DNA from: Rhodobacterales bacterium HKCCE3408
Lineage (GTDB): Bacteria; Pseudomonadota; Alphaproteobacteria; Rhodobacterales; Rhodobacteraceae
Assembly (NCBI GenBank): GCA_015689705.1
Contig: WVSN01000017.1
Coordinates: 1-63,079, forward strand
Length of the DNA stretch: 63,079 nt
Reading direction: 5' to 3'
The position numbers and the translations under genes were made by a program. Below, in pieces: positions 35,672-46,598 of this stretch; within the stretch, counting starts at the first letter, position 1, and the number at the start of each line of letters is the position of its first letter. The notes under the pieces were generated by a model. It was not told the origin of the DNA and ran no database searches. It saw only the letters and a program-made list of their open reading frames with translations.

Positions 35672-37083
35672 CCGCGCTCTGGACCTCGTCCGAGGCGGCC
35701 GGGGCCACGGGCGGGAGCCTTCGCGGCGGAGACTGGCAGGCGACGGGTGTTTCGATCGACACCCGGACGCTTCGTCCCGGTGATCTGTTTATCGCGCTGA
35801 CGGCCGCCCGCGACGGGCATGACTTCGTGGCCGATGCCCTGGAAAAAGGGGCTGTGGCGGCGCTCGTTTCCCGCGTGCCCGACGGTCTGGAAGACGCGCC
35901 ACTTCTCGTCGTGCCTGACGTGCAGCAGGGGCTCGAGGCGCTTGGCCGCGCAGGCCGTGCGCGGACCGATGCGACCGTCATCGCCGTCACCGGTTCCGCC
36001 GGCAAGACCACGACCAAGGAGATGCTGCGCGCGGCCCTCTCGCCGCAGGGCGCCACACACGCCAGCGTCGCCAGCTACAACAACCACTGGGGCGTGCCGC
36101 TCACGCTCGCCCGGATGCCGCGCGAGACCGATTTCGCGATCATCGAGATCGGCATGAATGCACCCGGTGAGATTGCGCCGCTCTCGGTCATGGCCGCACC
36201 CGACGTTGCCATCGTCACGACGGTCGCCGCCGCCCATCTCGAAGCGCTCGGCACGATCGAGGCGATCGCCGCCGAGAAGGCGGATATCGTCGCCGGCCTT
36301 AAACGGGGCGGTGCCGCGGTGCTGAACGCCGATGTTCCGACCACTGGTATCCTCCAGGCCCGCGCCCAGTCCTCCGGCGCCCGCATCGTCCGCTTCGGCA
36401 CCGGGCCGGGCGTCGAGGCGCGCGCCGAGCATGTCGAGGTTTCGGGCGAGGCGACGGTTCTGAAACTGGAACTCGACGGCGCCGAAATGCTGGTGAAACT
36501 CGGCGTTCCGGGTCGGCACTTCGCGATGAACGCGCTTGCCGTTCTGGCCGCCGTCGGCGCGGCCGGGGCCGACGTGGCGCGCGCCGGGCTGGCGCTGGCC
36601 GCCTGGATGCCGGTCGAGGGCCGGGGCACGCGCGAGCGGATCGTGCTGAACCTGACCGACAACGACGGCATCGAGATGATCGACGATGCGTTCAACGCCA
36701 ATCCCGCTTCGGTCGCGGCCAGCCTCGAGGTTCTCGCGGCGGCAACGCCGAAGGGCCGGGGCCGCCGCATCGCCGTCCTCGGCGACATGATGGAACTCGG
36801 TCCCGCCGCTGCGCGTCTTCATGCCGGGCTGGCAGAGGTTCCCGCCATGGCCGCGGTCGATCTGGTTCACACTGCGGGCGCGCTGATCGCGCACCTCGAC
36901 GCCGCCCTGCCGCAGGCCAAGCGCGGGCTGCATTGTGATACAGCGGACGAGCTGGCCAGCGCCCTTCCGGCCGAATTGCGCTCCGGCGACATTCTGCTGG
37001 TGAAGGGATCGAAGTCCTCCAACATGAGCCGTGTCGTTGACGCCCTGCGAAAACTGGGGCAAGCGGTCGCGGATCGGGGCTAG
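35668..37083 (+). CDS. murF: UDP-MurNAc-tripeptide D-Ala-D-Ala ligase MurF
   Basis: 471 residues. The N-terminal domain ([19 protein letters not shown] at about 28-46) binds the UDP moiety. The ATP loop is [14 protein letters not shown] (about 108-121), [17 protein letters not shown] is a MurF-specific segment, and [18 protein letters not shown] lies in the C-terminal domain. It adds D-Ala-D-Ala made by the Ddl encoded later in this cluster. The start ATG lies in ATGA with the murE stop. Confidence 0.97.
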   Translation: MTALWTSSEAAGATGGSLRGGDWQATGVSIDTRTLRPGDLFIALTAARDGHDFVADALEKGAVAALVSRVPDGLEDAPLLVVPDVQQGLEALGRAGRARTDATVIAVTGSAGKTTTKEMLRAALSPQGATHASVASYNNHWGVPLTLARMPRETDFAIIEIGMNAPGEIAPLSVMAAPDVAIVTTVAAAHLEALGTIEAIAAEKADIVAGLKRGGAAVLNADVPTTGILQARAQSSGARIVRFGTGPGVEARAEHVEVSGEATVLKLELDGAEMLVKLGVPGRHFAMNALAVLAAVGAAGADVARAGLALAAWMPVEGRGTRERIVLNLTDNDGIEMIDDAFNANPASVAASLEVLAAATPKGRGRRIAVLGDMMELGPAAARLHAGLAEVPAMAAVDLVHTAGALIAHLDAALPQAKRGLHCDTADELASALPAELRSGDILLVKGSKSSNMSRVVDALRKLGQAVADRG

Positions 37084-37097
37084 GGGGCCCGGCTGAC

Positions 37098-38222
37098 ATG
37101 CTCTACTGGCTCAATGCCCTGTCCGACGGTGGTGATTTCTTCAACCTTTTCAGGTACATCACCTTCCGTGCGGGCGGTGCTTTCTTCACCGCTCTGATCT
37201 TTGGTTTCATCTTCGGGCGCCCGCTGATCAACCTGCTCCGGCGCAAGTACAGCCAGGGCCAGCCGATCCGGACCGACGGGCCGGAAAGCCATATCCTGAC
37301 CAAGGCCGGTACGCCGACCATGGGCGGGCTGCTGATCCTGGCCGCGCTGACGCTGTCCACGCTGCTCTGGGCCCGGCTCGACAATGCCTATGTCTGGCTC
37401 GTCCTGTCGGTCACGGTCGCCTTCGGGCTGATCGGGTTCGTCGATGACTGGGCCAAGGTCAGCCGGCAGACCACCAAGGGCGTCTCGGCCCGCGTGCGCT
37501 TCGGCCTCGGCCTCGTGATCGCGGCCGCCGCCGGCGGCGTGGCGATGTATCTTCACGGGCTGAACGACGCCGATCTCCTGTCGCGCGACCCGACGCATAT
37601 GGCGCTTCAGGGCCGTCTGGCCTTCCCGGTCTTCAAGGATTTCCTGCTGAACCTCGGATGGGTTTTCGTGCCCTTCGCGATGATTGTCATCGTCGGTTCG
37701 GCCAATTCGGTGAACCTGACCGACGGGCTCGACGGGCTCGCGATCATGCCGGTGATGATCGCCGCCGGCACGCTCGGCGTTATTGCCTACGCGGTCGGGC
37801 GGGTCGACTTCACCGAGTATCTCGACGTCCATTACGTCCAGGGCACGGGTGAGCTTCTGATCTTCTCCGCCGGACTGATCGGCGGCGGGCTCGGCTTCCT
37901 CTGGTACAACGCGCCGCCCGCAGCAGTCTTCATGGGCGATACCGGTTCGCTCGCCCTTGGCGGTGCGCTCGGAGCAATCGCCGTGGCCACGAAGCACGAG
38001 ATCGTGCTGGCCATCGTCGGCGGGCTTTTCGTGGTCGAGGCGCTCAGTGTCATCATCCAGGTCGCGGTCTACAAGCGGACCGGCCGCCGGGTTTTCCTGA
38101 TGGCCCCGATCCACCACCATTTCGAGAAGCAGGGATGGGCCGAGCCGCAGATCGTGATCCGCTTCTGGATCATCTCGCTGATCCTCGCCCTCATCGGCCT
38201 CGCAACACTGAAGGTGCGCTGA
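37098..38222 (+). CDS. mraY: Phospho-MurNAc-pentapeptide transferase MraY
   Basis: 374 residues with about ten transmembrane helices. It has the conserved active-site segments: [17 protein letters not shown] (about 114-130, catalytic Asp pair), [25 protein letters not shown] and [12 protein letters not shown]. It transfers phospho-MurNAc-pentapeptide to undecaprenyl phosphate, giving lipid I at the inner membrane. It comes 14 bases after murF. Standard length. Confidence 0.97.
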   Translation: MLYWLNALSDGGDFFNLFRYITFRAGGAFFTALIFGFIFGRPLINLLRRKYSQGQPIRTDGPESHILTKAGTPTMGGLLILAALTLSTLLWARLDNAYVWLVLSVTVAFGLIGFVDDWAKVSRQTTKGVSARVRFGLGLVIAAAAGGVAMYLHGLNDADLLSRDPTHMALQGRLAFPVFKDFLLNLGWVFVPFAMIVIVGSANSVNLTDGLDGLAIMPVMIAAGTLGVIAYAVGRVDFTEYLDVHYVQGTGELLIFSAGLIGGGLGFLWYNAPPAAVFMGDTGSLALGGALGAIAVATKHEIVLAIVGGLFVVEALSVIIQVAVYKRTGRRVFLMAPIHHHFEKQGWAEPQIVIRFWIISLILALIGLATLKVR

Positions 38223-38223
38223 G

Positions 38224-38619
38224 ATGGGCTTCCTCCTCCGCTGGCTCTTCGCCTTCGTCATCCTCACGGCAACCTACAACCCGACCGCCTATTCCTACGT
38301 TCGGTGGGCGATGGGGAACTGGGCCGATCAGAAACCGCTCATCGTGCTGATCGGGCTGGTGCTGCTGATCGCCTACATCCTCTTCGTCACGGCCGTGCTG
38401 CGCGGGATCGGTGCGCTCGGCGTCGTGCTGGTGCTGGCCGTGATCGGGGCCGCAGTCTGGGTCCTGTTCGATTTCGGCTGGCTCAGCCTTCAGAACCCGA
38501 CGGTCAACACGTGGATCGCGTTGCTCGCGCTGTCGGTCGTCATGGCGGTCGGCATGTACTGGGGCATTCTCTGGCGGCGCATGTCCGGCCAGCTCGAAGT
38601 GGACGACGACGAGGTCTGA
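38224..38619 (+). CDS. Small integral membrane protein, DUF6524-like
   Basis: 131 residues with four predicted transmembrane helices (about 3-15, 39-57, 62-80, 95-116) and an acidic tail LEVDDDEV. The N-terminus (LLRWLFAFVILTATYNPTAY) matches what I remember of the Rhodobacterales DUF6524 family. It starts one base after the mraY stop, so it is co-expressed with cell-wall genes. Role unknown; a membrane scaffold or transporter accessory is possible but unsupported. Confidence 0.75.
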   Translation: MGFLLRWLFAFVILTATYNPTAYSYVRWAMGNWADQKPLIVLIGLVLLIAYILFVTAVLRGIGALGVVLVLAVIGAAVWVLFDFGWLSLQNPTVNTWIALLALSVVMAVGMYWGILWRRMSGQLEVDDDEV

Positions 38620-38622
38620 ACC

Positions 38623-39144
38623 GTGGCCGTGCGCAGGATCCTTCTGACGGGATGCTCGGGTGCGGGGAAATCCGCGCTTCTGGCGGAAATGGCGGCCCGG
38701 GGATGGGACACCGTCAAGGAACCGGGCCGGCGCGTGACCCGCGCGGAAGAGCGGATGGGCGGCACGGGCCTGCCCTGGATCGATCCCGAACGCTTCGCCC
38801 GGCTCTGTCTGAAGATGGCCATGGCTGACTGGGAAGGCGCGCGCGCCGGTACGGTCATCTTCGATCGCGGCGTGCTCGACGCGGCTCTGGCCCTTGCGCG
38901 GGCGGATGCCGAACCGGGCGCTGCCGCGGGAAGATGCACCTACGATCTCGCCGTTCTCGCCCCGCCGTGGGAGTCGATCTTCGACCGGGACCCCGAGCGG
39001 CAGCACAGCTTCGATGATGCCGTGGCCGAATACGAGGACATCGCGGCCGCGCTGGCCGATCTCGGCATGGAGGTGGAGACACTGCCCGAGGCTCCGGTCG
39101 CCGCCCGCGCGGATTGGCTGGAAGCGATCCTGCGGGCGCGCTAA
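38623..39144 (+). CDS. P-loop ATPase/kinase-like protein in the dcw cluster
   Basis: 173 residues from GTG. Walker A is [17 protein letters not shown] (about 8-24); a Walker-B/LID-like region reads [14 protein letters not shown] (about 77-90), and the EPGRRV segment follows strand 2, as in AAA_28 predicted ATPases and NadR/thymidylate-kinase-like folds. It resembles small cytosolic nucleotide kinases of unknown substrate. It lies three bases after the DUF6524-like gene and 11 before murD. I cannot assign the reaction. Confidence 0.8.
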   Translation: MAVRRILLTGCSGAGKSALLAEMAARGWDTVKEPGRRVTRAEERMGGTGLPWIDPERFARLCLKMAMADWEGARAGTVIFDRGVLDAALALARADAEPGAAAGRCTYDLAVLAPPWESIFDRDPERQHSFDDAVAEYEDIAAALADLGMEVETLPEAPVAARADWLEAILRAR

Positions 39145-39155
39145 GGATCGTCGCG

Positions 39156-40556
39156 ATGATCCCTGTCACCGAATACAGCGGCCAGCGCGTCGCGATCCTT
39201 GGCCTCGGCCGGTCGGGCCTGTCGGCAGCGCGGGCGCTCAGGGCCGGGGGCGCCGAGGTCATCGCGTGGGATGACGGCCCGGGTGGCCGGGCGGCGGCGG
39301 AGGCCGAGGACATCCCGCTCGTGGACCTGACCAAAGCCGGCGCGTTCGAGGCCGTGGCCGCCCTCGTCGTCTCGCCAGGCATCCCGCATCTTTATCCCGC
39401 GCCCCATCCCGCGATTGCCGCGGCGATGGAAGCGGGCGTTCCGGTCGACAACGATATCGGGCTGTTCTTTCGCGCCGTGGGGCAGGGCGACTGGGCCGAC
39501 CACGAGATCACGCCGCGCATCGTCGCGGTGACCGGGTCGAACGGCAAGTCCACCACCGCGGCGCTGATCCACCACATCCTCACCGAGGCCGGGACCGAGA
39601 CGCAGCTGGCCGGCAATATCGGCCGCGGTGTGCTCGATATCGATCCGCCGGGCGATGGCGGCGTGGTGGTGCTGGAACTGTCGAGCTACCAGACCGAGCT
39701 TGCCCGCGCGCTCACACCGGACATCGCCGTCTTCACCAATCTCAGCCCCGACCATCTCGACCGGCACGGCGGCCCCGGCGGGTATTTCGCGGCGAAGCGG
39801 CGGCTGTTCTCGGAGGGCGGGCCGGACCGCGCTGTCATCGGCGTGGACGAGGCCGAGGGCCGGTATCTCGCCAACCAGATGTCGGAGGGGCCGGGGGATG
39901 AACGCCTGATCCGCGTGGCGGTGGGCCGCAAGCTTGCGGGGCCGGGCTGGTACGTGACGGTCCGCAAGGGATGGCTGTCGGAAAGCCGCAAGGCGCGGCA
40001 GGTCTCATCCATCGACCTGCGCGAGGTCGCGGGGCTTCCAGGACAGCACAATCACCAGAACGCCGCCTGCGCCTATGCCGCCTGCCGGGCGCTCGGCCTC
40101 GGGCCGCGCGCGATCGAAACCGCCTTCGCAAGCTTCCGGGGCCTGCCGCACCGAAGCCAGATCGTCGCCGAGACGAACGGCATCCGCTTCGTCAACGACA
40201 GCAAGGCCACCAATGTCGACGCGGCGCGCATGGCGCTGTCGGCCTTCCCGCGCATCCGCTGGATCTGCGGCGGGCTGGAGAAGGAGGGCGGGCTCGGCGC
40301 GCTGCTCGACAGCGCGGGCAACGTCGCGAAGGCCTACGTGATCGGGCGCGAGGCAGAGGCGTTCGCCCGCCAGCTCACGGGGATCGAAGCCGAGGTCTGC
40401 GGCACGATGGCCCGCGCCGTCGAGGCGGCGATGGCCGAGGCCGAGCCCGGCGACACCGTGCTTCTCGCCCCCGCGGCGGCGAGCTTCGACCAGTACGACA
40501 ATTTCGAGAAACGCGGCGAGGATTTCACGGCGGAGGTGCAGAAGCGCCTCGGCTAG
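39156..40556 (+). CDS. murD: UDP-MurNAc-L-alanine--D-glutamate ligase MurD
   Basis: 466 residues from the ATG that gives [21 protein letters not shown]; an earlier in-frame ATG would overlap the preceding gene by 31 bases. The N-terminal Rossmann UDP-binding domain is [13 protein letters not shown], the ATP loop is [18 protein letters not shown] (about 127-144), then [22 protein letters not shown] and [17 protein letters not shown] (C-terminal substrate site). It adds D-Glu to UDP-MurNAc-L-Ala. Length is typical for alphaproteobacteria. Confidence 0.97.
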   Translation: MIPVTEYSGQRVAILGLGRSGLSAARALRAGGAEVIAWDDGPGGRAAAEAEDIPLVDLTKAGAFEAVAALVVSPGIPHLYPAPHPAIAAAMEAGVPVDNDIGLFFRAVGQGDWADHEITPRIVAVTGSNGKSTTAALIHHILTEAGTETQLAGNIGRGVLDIDPPGDGGVVVLELSSYQTELARALTPDIAVFTNLSPDHLDRHGGPGGYFAAKRRLFSEGGPDRAVIGVDEAEGRYLANQMSEGPGDERLIRVAVGRKLAGPGWYVTVRKGWLSESRKARQVSSIDLREVAGLPGQHNHQNAACAYAACRALGLGPRAIETAFASFRGLPHRSQIVAETNGIRFVNDSKATNVDAARMALSAFPRIRWICGGLEKEGGLGALLDSAGNVAKAYVIGREAEAFARQLTGIEAEVCGTMARAVEAAMAEAEPGDTVLLAPAAASFDQYDNFEKRGEDFTAEVQKRLG

Positions 40557-40575
40557 ACAGGGGAGGGACGCGCGG

Positions 40576-40959
40576 ATGGCGAAGGTACTCGGGATCGGCG
40601 GGGTCTTTCTGAAATGCGCGGATCCGGCCGCGACGCGCACCTGGTACGAGCGGGTGCTCGGCATGAAAGCCGAAGACTACGGCGGCTTCCATTTCCACCA
40701 CGCCGAGAGCGCGGCCATCCACGGACCGGGCGCGATGACCATCTTCAGCGGGTTCGAGGCCCGGACGGACTATTTCGACCCCTCCGAATTACCCTTCATG
40801 CTGAACCTGATGGTCGACGATCTCGACGCGATCCTCGCCCATGCCGAGGCAGCCGGCGTCAGCCAGGTGCAGCCGCGCGAAGACCTAGAATACGGTTGCT
40901 TCGCGTGGATCATGGACCCCGACGGCCGCAAGCTGGAGCTCTGGCAGCCGCCGGCCTGA
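40576..40959 (+). CDS. VOC (glyoxalase/bleomycin-resistance) family protein
   Basis: 127 residues with the paired beta-alpha-beta-beta-beta module: GIGGVFLKCADPAATRTWYE at the start, MLNLMVDDLDAILAHAEAAG in the middle, and the terminal WIMDPDGRKLELWQPP, where the Glu is the usual metal ligand. His/Gln and Glu positions expected for VOC metal binding are compatible. Substrate unknown. It interrupts the murD-ftsW order normal in other bacteria; no functional link with cell wall is evident. Confidence 0.88.
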   Translation: MAKVLGIGGVFLKCADPAATRTWYERVLGMKAEDYGGFHFHHAESAAIHGPGAMTIFSGFEARTDYFDPSELPFMLNLMVDDLDAILAHAEAAGVSQVQPREDLEYGCFAWIMDPDGRKLELWQPPA

Positions 40960-41060
40960 TTCCGGCCGGTTTTTCTGGCCCCGGGCGCCGTTTCGCGTTA
41001 GTCTCCATGACAGACCCGGAAAACCGGGCGGTATGAGGCAGTACAGGCAGAGCGGGTTCC

Positions 41061-42230
41061 ATGACGGAAATTGCGCATGGCACGGTGATCGTGCAGTCGG
41101 GCGAGGCGGTTTTGCCGCGCTGGTGGCGGACGGTCGACCGGGTCACAATCGGGTGCGTTCTGGCGCTGTTCTCCATCGGTATTCTGCTTGGCTTCGCGTC
41201 GTCGCCACCGCTGGCGCTGGAAAACGGGCAGCCGCCGTTCCTCTACGTGACGCGGCAGGCGATCTTCGGGGCGATGGCGCTCTTCGTGATGTTCGCAGTG
41301 TCGATGATGCGGCCGGTTCTCGTCCGGCGGCTCTCGACGATCGGCTTTGCCGCGGCGCTCGCCGCGCTCATCCTGCTGCCGGTCCTCGGCACCGACCACG
41401 GGACCGGTGCGGTGCGCTGGTTCTCGCTCGGCGTGGCGGACGTGCAGCCCTCGGAGATGATGAAGCCCGTTTTCGTCGTCGTCATCGCCTGGCTGATGGC
41501 AGCCTCGACCGAGGTCGCCGGACCGCCGGGCAAGACCATCTCCCTGATGCTCACAGTGCTGATCGTCGGCCTTCTCGCCATCCAGCCCGATTTCGGGCAA
41601 TCGGCGCTGATCCTCTTCGCATGGTGCGTGATCTACTTCGTCGCCGGGGCGCCGATGCTGATCGTCATCGGCGTGGGCGCGGCGATCCTCGGGGCGGGTG
41701 CCGTCGCCTATTCGAACTCGGAACACTTCGCGCGCCGGATCGACGGCTTTCTGAATCCGGATCTCGACCCCACATCGCAGCTTGCCCGCGCGGGCGAGGC
41801 GATCCGCAATGGCGGCGTCTTCGGCGCCGGTCCGGGCGAAGGCTCGGTCATCTGGCACCTGAGCGACGCGCATACCGACTTCATCATCTCGGTCGCGGCC
41901 GAGGAATACGGGCTTGTCCTCGTACTCGTCATCATCGGGCTTTTCGCAACCATCGCGCTCCGCGCCTTCTTCCGCTTGATGCGCGAACGTGATCCGTTCA
42001 TTCGGCTGGCCGGCGCGGGGCTGGCGAGCCTGCTTGCGCTGCAGGCCTTCATCAATCTCGGTGTCGCGGTGCGTCTCCTGCCGGCCAAGGGCATGACACT
42101 GCCCTTCGTCAGCTACGGCGGGTCGAGCCTTATCGCCACCGGCCTGACCGTCGGCATGCTCCTCTGCCTCACCCGGGTCCGGCCGCAGGGCGAGATCCGC
42201 GACTATCTCGTCGGACGAGGGCGCGGATGA
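41061..42230 (+). CDS. ftsW: SEDS glycosyltransferase FtsW
   Basis: 389 residues with about ten transmembrane helices. SEDS features: [19 protein letters not shown] (about 121-139), [11 protein letters not shown], the catalytic-loop region ending [11 protein letters not shown] (about 255-265), [11 protein letters not shown] (conserved Glu), and the late [13 protein letters not shown]. It polymerises septal glycan from lipid II together with FtsI. The start ATG is 101 bases after the VOC gene; its stop overlaps murG by four bases. Confidence 0.96.
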   Translation: MTEIAHGTVIVQSGEAVLPRWWRTVDRVTIGCVLALFSIGILLGFASSPPLALENGQPPFLYVTRQAIFGAMALFVMFAVSMMRPVLVRRLSTIGFAAALAALILLPVLGTDHGTGAVRWFSLGVADVQPSEMMKPVFVVVIAWLMAASTEVAGPPGKTISLMLTVLIVGLLAIQPDFGQSALILFAWCVIYFVAGAPMLIVIGVGAAILGAGAVAYSNSEHFARRIDGFLNPDLDPTSQLARAGEAIRNGGVFGAGPGEGSVIWHLSDAHTDFIISVAAEEYGLVLVLVIIGLFATIALRAFFRLMRERDPFIRLAGAGLASLLALQAFINLGVAVRLLPAKGMTLPFVSYGGSSLIATGLTVGMLLCLTRVRPQGEIRDYLVGRGRG

Positions 42231-43330
42231 ATGCCGAGGCACCCCTTCTCATGATCGCGGCAGGCGGCACTGGCGGGCACATGTTCCCCGCGCAGGCGCT
42301 GGCCGAGACGATGCTGCGCCGGGGCTGGCGCGTCGTGTTGTCGACCGATGCCCGCGGCGCGCGCTACACCGGCGGCTTTCCCCACGTCGTCGAGGTCCGG
42401 CAGGTCGCGTCCGCGACCTTCGCGCGCGGCGGCATCTTCGCCAAGCTCCTGGTCCCGTTCCGCATCCTGTCCGGCGTGATCACGGCCACTTCCGCGATGA
42501 TGCGCGAAAAGCCCGCCGCGGTGATCGGCTTCGGCGGCTACCCCTCGATCCCGGCCATGTCGGCCGCGCGGCTCACCGGGCGGCCACGGCTGGTGCATGA
42601 ACAGAACGGCATTCTCGGCAAGGTGAACAAGGTCTTCGCCCGCCGGGTCGAGGCGGTGGCCTGCGGGACCTGGCCGACCGAGGTGCCGGGCGGGGCGAAC
42701 GCGGTCCATACCGGCAACCCGGTGCGCGCCGCCGTCCTCGAGCGTGCGGGCGCGGCCTACATCGCCCCCGGCGACTACCCGCTTTCGGTCGTCGTCATCG
42801 GCGGCAGCCAGGGCGCGCGCATCCTGTCGGACGTGGTGCCCAGGGCCGTCGCCGCGCTGCCGGACCAGCTCCGGTCGCAGGTCCGCATCGCGCAGCAGGC
42901 ACGCGAGGAGGATGTCGACCGCGTCGCCCGCGCCTATGCCGAGGCCGGCATCCCGGCCGAGGTCGACACCTTCTTCCGCGACGTGCCGCGCCGGTTCTCT
43001 GAAGCGCAGCTCGTCATCAGCCGGGCCGGCGCGTCGAGCATCGCCGATCTCACCGTGATTGGCCGACCGTCGATCCTGATCCCCTTCGCCGCCGCAACCG
43101 GTGACCACCAGACCGCCAATGCGCGGGCGCTGGTTGACGCCGGGGCAGCTATTCTCATTCCCGAAAGCAGATTGACGCCAGAGGTGCTTTCGGAGCATAT
43201 CGCCACGGTCCTGGATAACCCCGAGGGGGCGCTGATGATGGCGAATGCCGCATTGGCGCAAGGGGTTCCGGATGCAAGTGACCGGCTGGCGGATCTTGTG
43301 GAAGAGCTGGCCGGGAGGGGACAGGAATGA
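42227..43330 (+). CDS. murG: Lipid II synthase MurG (UDP-GlcNAc transferase)
   Basis: 367 residues, GT28 family with GT-B fold. The donor/acceptor loops are [17 protein letters not shown] (about 11-27) and [12 protein letters not shown] (about 194-205); [13 protein letters not shown] and [19 protein letters not shown] (UDP-GlcNAc site) are typical. It adds GlcNAc to lipid I at the inner face of the cytoplasmic membrane. It overlaps ftsW and murC by four bases each. Confidence 0.97.
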   Translation: MNAEAPLLMIAAGGTGGHMFPAQALAETMLRRGWRVVLSTDARGARYTGGFPHVVEVRQVASATFARGGIFAKLLVPFRILSGVITATSAMMREKPAAVIGFGGYPSIPAMSAARLTGRPRLVHEQNGILGKVNKVFARRVEAVACGTWPTEVPGGANAVHTGNPVRAAVLERAGAAYIAPGDYPLSVVVIGGSQGARILSDVVPRAVAALPDQLRSQVRIAQQAREEDVDRVARAYAEAGIPAEVDTFFRDVPRRFSEAQLVISRAGASSIADLTVIGRPSILIPFAAATGDHQTANARALVDAGAAILIPESRLTPEVLSEHIATVLDNPEGALMMANAALAQGVPDASDRLADLVEELAGRGQE

Positions 43331-44754
43331 ACGCCGCAACGAAACTGCCCACGGCGCTTGGGCCGATCCATTTTGTCGGGATCGGCGGCATCGGCATGTC
43401 GGGCATCGCAGAGGTTCTCCTGAACCACGGCTACACTGTGCAGGGCTCGGACCTGAAAGCCTCGAAGATCACCGACCGCCTGCATGACCTGGGCGCGAAG
43501 ATCTTCGTCGGCCAGAAGGCGGAAAACCTGCAGGAGGCCGAGGTCGTCGTGATCTCTTCCGCGATCAAGCGCGGCAATCCCGAGCTCGACGCGGCCCGCG
43601 CGATGGGCCTGCCGGTTGTCCGCCGGGCCGAAATGCTGGCCGAACTGATGCGCCTCCGGTCGAACATCGCGGTGGCCGGCACGCACGGCAAGACGACGAC
43701 GACGACGCTCGTCGCGACGCTTCTCGATGCCGGCGGAGTCGATCCCACGGTCATCAACGGCGGCATCATCCACGCCTATGGCTCGAACGCTCGTGTGGGG
43801 CAGGGCGACTGGATGGTGGTCGAGGCCGACGAGAGCGATGGGACGTTCAACCGCCTTCCCGCGACCATCGCCATCGTCACGAACATCGACCCCGAGCACA
43901 TGGAGCACTGGGGGTCGATCGAGAACCTCCGGCAGGGTTTCTACGACTTCGTGTCGAACATCCCGTTCTACGGTCTCGCCGTCTGCTGCACCGATCATCC
44001 CGAGGTCCAGACCCTCGTCGGCCGGATCACCGACCGCCGCGTTCTGACCTTCGGCTTCAACGCGCAAGCGGACGTGCGCGCGGTCAATCTGCGCTACGAA
44101 AAGGGCATCGCCCATTTCGACATCGCCCTGCAGGCCGAAGGTCTCGTGATCGAGAATTGCACGCTTCCGATGCCCGGCGATCACAACGTCTCGAACGCGC
44201 TGGCCGCGGTGGCTGTGGCCCGGCATCTCGGTCTCAAACAGGCCGAGATCCGCGATGCGCTGGCCAATTTCGGCGGCGTGAACCGCCGCTTCACCCGCGT
44301 CGGCGAGGTCGACGGGGTCTCGATCATCGACGATTACGGTCATCACCCGGTGGAAATCGCCGCGGTCCTGCGCGCCGCGCGGCAGGCGGTGGAGCCGGGC
44401 GCACGGGTTATCGCCGTGCACCAGCCGCACCGCTACACCCGGCTGTCCACCCTGTTCGACGATTTCTGCGGCTGCTTCAACGAAGCCGATGTGGTTGCCA
44501 TCGCCGAGGTCTACAGCGCCGGGGAGGATCCGATCCCGGGTGCAAGCCGCGACGATCTCGTGCAGGGGCTTATCCGCCACGGCCACCGCCACGCCCGCGC
44601 AATCCTGAACGAGGACGACCTCGAGCGGCTCGTGCGCGAACAGGCGCGGTCGGGCGATATCGTCGTCTGTCTGGGCGCCGGCACGATCTCGTCCTGGGCC
44701 AACAACCTGCCCGAGCGGCTGAGGAAGCCGCCGGCGCGCGCGGAGGCGTGCTGA
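43327..44754 (+). CDS. murC: UDP-MurNAc--L-alanine ligase MurC
   Basis: 475 residues. The N-terminal nucleotide-binding loop is [16 protein letters not shown] (about 18-33), the ATP loop is [18 protein letters not shown] (about 117-134), with [26 protein letters not shown], then [14 protein letters not shown] and [10 protein letters not shown], all MurC-specific. It is the first amino-acid-adding ligase of the pathway (cytosol). It overlaps the murG stop by four bases; a tiny ORF starts one base after its own stop. Confidence 0.97.
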   Translation: MNAATKLPTALGPIHFVGIGGIGMSGIAEVLLNHGYTVQGSDLKASKITDRLHDLGAKIFVGQKAENLQEAEVVVISSAIKRGNPELDAARAMGLPVVRRAEMLAELMRLRSNIAVAGTHGKTTTTTLVATLLDAGGVDPTVINGGIIHAYGSNARVGQGDWMVVEADESDGTFNRLPATIAIVTNIDPEHMEHWGSIENLRQGFYDFVSNIPFYGLAVCCTDHPEVQTLVGRITDRRVLTFGFNAQADVRAVNLRYEKGIAHFDIALQAEGLVIENCTLPMPGDHNVSNALAAVAVARHLGLKQAEIRDALANFGGVNRRFTRVGEVDGVSIIDDYGHHPVEIAAVLRAARQAVEPGARVIAVHQPHRYTRLSTLFDDFCGCFNEADVVAIAEVYSAGEDPIPGASRDDLVQGLIRHGHRHARAILNEDDLERLVREQARSGDIVVCLGAGTISSWANNLPERLRKPPARAEAC

Positions 44755-44755
44755 G

Positions 44756-44869
44756 ATGGCCCGGATCTTCGACCTGATCGACCGTCTCGCCGGCCTTCTG
44801 CCGCAACCCGCCCCGGTACCGGTCCCCGTGCGCGACCGGCCGCCGCCGCGCGGAGGACAGGCCAAATGA
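44756..44869 (+). CDS. Micro-ORF between murC and DUF2484
   Basis: 37 residues, MARIFDLIDRLAGLLPQPAP then a Pro/Arg-rich tail. The ATG follows the murC stop by one base, and its stop overlaps the next ATG as ATGA. Both junctions are what translational coupling produces in this cluster. An amphipathic N-terminal helix (IFDLIDRLAGLL) is visible. There is no family that I recognise; it could be a coupling peptide rather than a protein with its own function. Confidence 0.5.
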   Translation: MARIFDLIDRLAGLLPQPAPVPVPVRDRPPPRGGQAK

Positions 44870-45114
44870 GCCTGTCGCTGATCCTCGCCTGCCTCTGGGT
44901 GCTTGCCGCCGCGATCACGGCCTTTCTGCCGTACCGGATGCAGTTCCCGCCCGGCATCGCGCTTCTGGTCCTGTCACTGCCGCTCGCGGTCTTTGTCGGG
45001 GTGCAGAACGGCTGGTTGTGGGGGGCGGCGATGATCTTCGCGATCGCCTCGATGTTCCGCAATCCGCTGATCTACTTCGCCCGTCGTGCCATGCGGCGCG
45101 GGGAGGAGACGTGA
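44866..45114 (+). CDS. DUF2484 small membrane protein (copy 1)
   Basis: 82 residues with three hydrophobic segments (about 2-18, 26-44, 47-62) and a basic C-terminus (RRAMRRGEET). The N-terminus SLSLILACLWVLAAAITAFLP is the DUF2484 signature, which I associate with Rhodobacterales dcw clusters between murC and murB. It starts in ATGA with the micro-ORF and ends overlapping the second copy. Function unknown. Confidence 0.85.
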   Translation: MSLSLILACLWVLAAAITAFLPYRMQFPPGIALLVLSLPLAVFVGVQNGWLWGAAMIFAIASMFRNPLIYFARRAMRRGEET

Positions 45115-45365
45115 TGCCGTTCTCGCTCACGCTCGCCTGCCTCTGGGCCGTATCCGGCTGCCTTGTCAGCCTTGGCCCTCAACGGTTCCACTGGCCCGCC
45201 GCATGGGGGCTGATCGCCGTCGGTATTCCCATCGTCGGGTACGTCACGCTGCAGCTCGGGCCGTGGTGGGGCATCGGCGTGATGGCGGCCGGCGCCTCGA
45301 TCCTGCGCTGGCCTGTCTTCTATTTCGGCCGGTGGATACGGCGGGTGTTCGGGCCGCAGGCGTGA
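45114..45365 (+). CDS. DUF2484 small membrane protein (copy 2)
   Basis: 83 residues, a paralogue of the preceding gene: [21 protein letters not shown] matches its N-terminus and [15 protein letters not shown] is the equivalent basic end. Three hydrophobic segments. The ATG shares its A with the preceding stop (TGATG). The adjacent pair points to a tandem duplication, possibly forming a heterodimer in the membrane. Function unknown. Confidence 0.85.
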   Translation: MPFSLTLACLWAVSGCLVSLGPQRFHWPAAWGLIAVGIPIVGYVTLQLGPWWGIGVMAAGASILRWPVFYFGRWIRRVFGPQA

Positions 45366-45634
45366 TCGACTACGCGCTGATGCGGGCAGGCGTCGTGGCC
45401 CTCGGGCTCGGGCTCGGGGTCGGCTATGTCGCCGGATGGTACCTTGGCTGGCGGATCAATCGCAGACTTGTGCTGTTGGGACTGCTTCTGGCCGCCGGCA
45501 TCGCCGTGGCCGCAATGGCGGTCGGTGGCTGGCCCCGCGTTCTCCTGCTCATCCTCGCGACGGCCGGAATCCTGCCGGGCACGATCGGTTGGGGCGTCGG
45601 ATCGCTGGTCGCCCGCGCGCAGGGCCGGGTATGA
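45362..45634 (+). CDS. Small hydrophobic membrane protein before murB
   Basis: 90 residues from a GTG that overlaps the preceding stop (GTGA, 45362-45365); its stop overlaps murB (ATGA, 45631-45634). Three transmembrane stretches are evident: [39 protein letters not shown] and [19 protein letters not shown]. The codons fit the neighbours. I do not recognise the family. The double overlap makes it a real part of the operon. Confidence 0.7.
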   Translation: MIDYALMRAGVVALGLGLGVGYVAGWYLGWRINRRLVLLGLLLAAGIAVAAMAVGGWPRVLLLILATAGILPGTIGWGVGSLVARAQGRV

Positions 45635-46551
45635 CGACGATGCCTGAGACCCGCGGGCGGCTCACGCCGAACCGGCCCCTTGCGGACCTGACCTGGCTGC
45701 GGGTCGGCGGACCGGCGGACTGGTTCTGCCAGCCGGCGGACGAGGCGGACCTGTCGGCCTTTCTTGGCGCACTCGACCCGGACATCGCGGTGTTCCCGAT
45801 GGGCGTGGGTTCGAACCTCATCGTCCGAGATGGCGGCCTTCGGGCGGTGGTCATCCGGCTCGGGCGCGGCTTCAACGGCATCGCGATAGACAGCGACACC
45901 GTCACGGCGGGCGCCGCGGCGCTCGACGCACAGGTCGCGAAGCGCGCGGCCGAAGCGGGGCTCGACCTCACGTTCCTGCGCACCATTCCGGGCTCAATCG
46001 GCGGGGCGCTGAAGATGAATGCGGGCTGTTACGGATCATACGTCGCCGACCACTTCGTCTCGGCCCGGATGGTGCTGCGCGACGGGACGGTCCGCGTGCT
46101 CGGACCCGGTGACATCGCCTTCGCCTACCGTCAGACCGACCTGCCCGAAGGTGTCGTGACCGAGGTCACGTTCCGCGCCGAAACCGGCGACCCGGAGGCG
46201 CTTGCCGCGAAGATGGAAGACCAGCTCGCCCGCCGCGATGCGAGCCAGCCGACAAAGGACCGCTCCGCCGGCTCGACCTTCCGCAATCCCGCCGGCTATT
46301 CCTCGACCGGCCTGGCCGACGACAGCCACGAACTGAAAGCCTGGAAGGTCATCGACGAGGCCGGCCTGCGGGGCGTCCGGAAGGGCGGGGCGCAGATGTC
46401 CGAGAAGCATCCGAACTTTCTCATCAATGCCGGCGGGGCAACCGCCGAAGACCTCGAATCCCTGGGCGAGGAAGTCCGAAAAAGGGTTTTCCAACACAGC
46501 GGTATCACGCTAGAATGGGAAATCATGCGCGTGGGAGAACCCGCGGGCTGA
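45631..46551 (+). CDS. murB: UDP-N-acetylenolpyruvoylglucosamine reductase MurB
   Basis: 306 residues from ATG at 45631. FAD-binding segments: [18 protein letters not shown] (about 54-71) and [18 protein letters not shown] (about 119-136). The catalytic Ser lies in [12 protein letters not shown], and the acid is in the late SGITLEWEI. The length and lack of the type I insertion point to type IIb MurB. It reduces the enolpyruvyl group with NADPH, the second committed step of UDP-MurNAc synthesis. Confidence 0.96.
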   Translation: MTTMPETRGRLTPNRPLADLTWLRVGGPADWFCQPADEADLSAFLGALDPDIAVFPMGVGSNLIVRDGGLRAVVIRLGRGFNGIAIDSDTVTAGAAALDAQVAKRAAEAGLDLTFLRTIPGSIGGALKMNAGCYGSYVADHFVSARMVLRDGTVRVLGPGDIAFAYRQTDLPEGVVTEVTFRAETGDPEALAAKMEDQLARRDASQPTKDRSAGSTFRNPAGYSSTGLADDSHELKAWKVIDEAGLRGVRKGGAQMSEKHPNFLINAGGATAEDLESLGEEVRKRVFQHSGITLEWEIMRVGEPAG

Positions 46552-46598
46552 GCAATTTCCCGACCGGGCGCAAAAAAGCCCGGCAGGATGAGGCGGTA

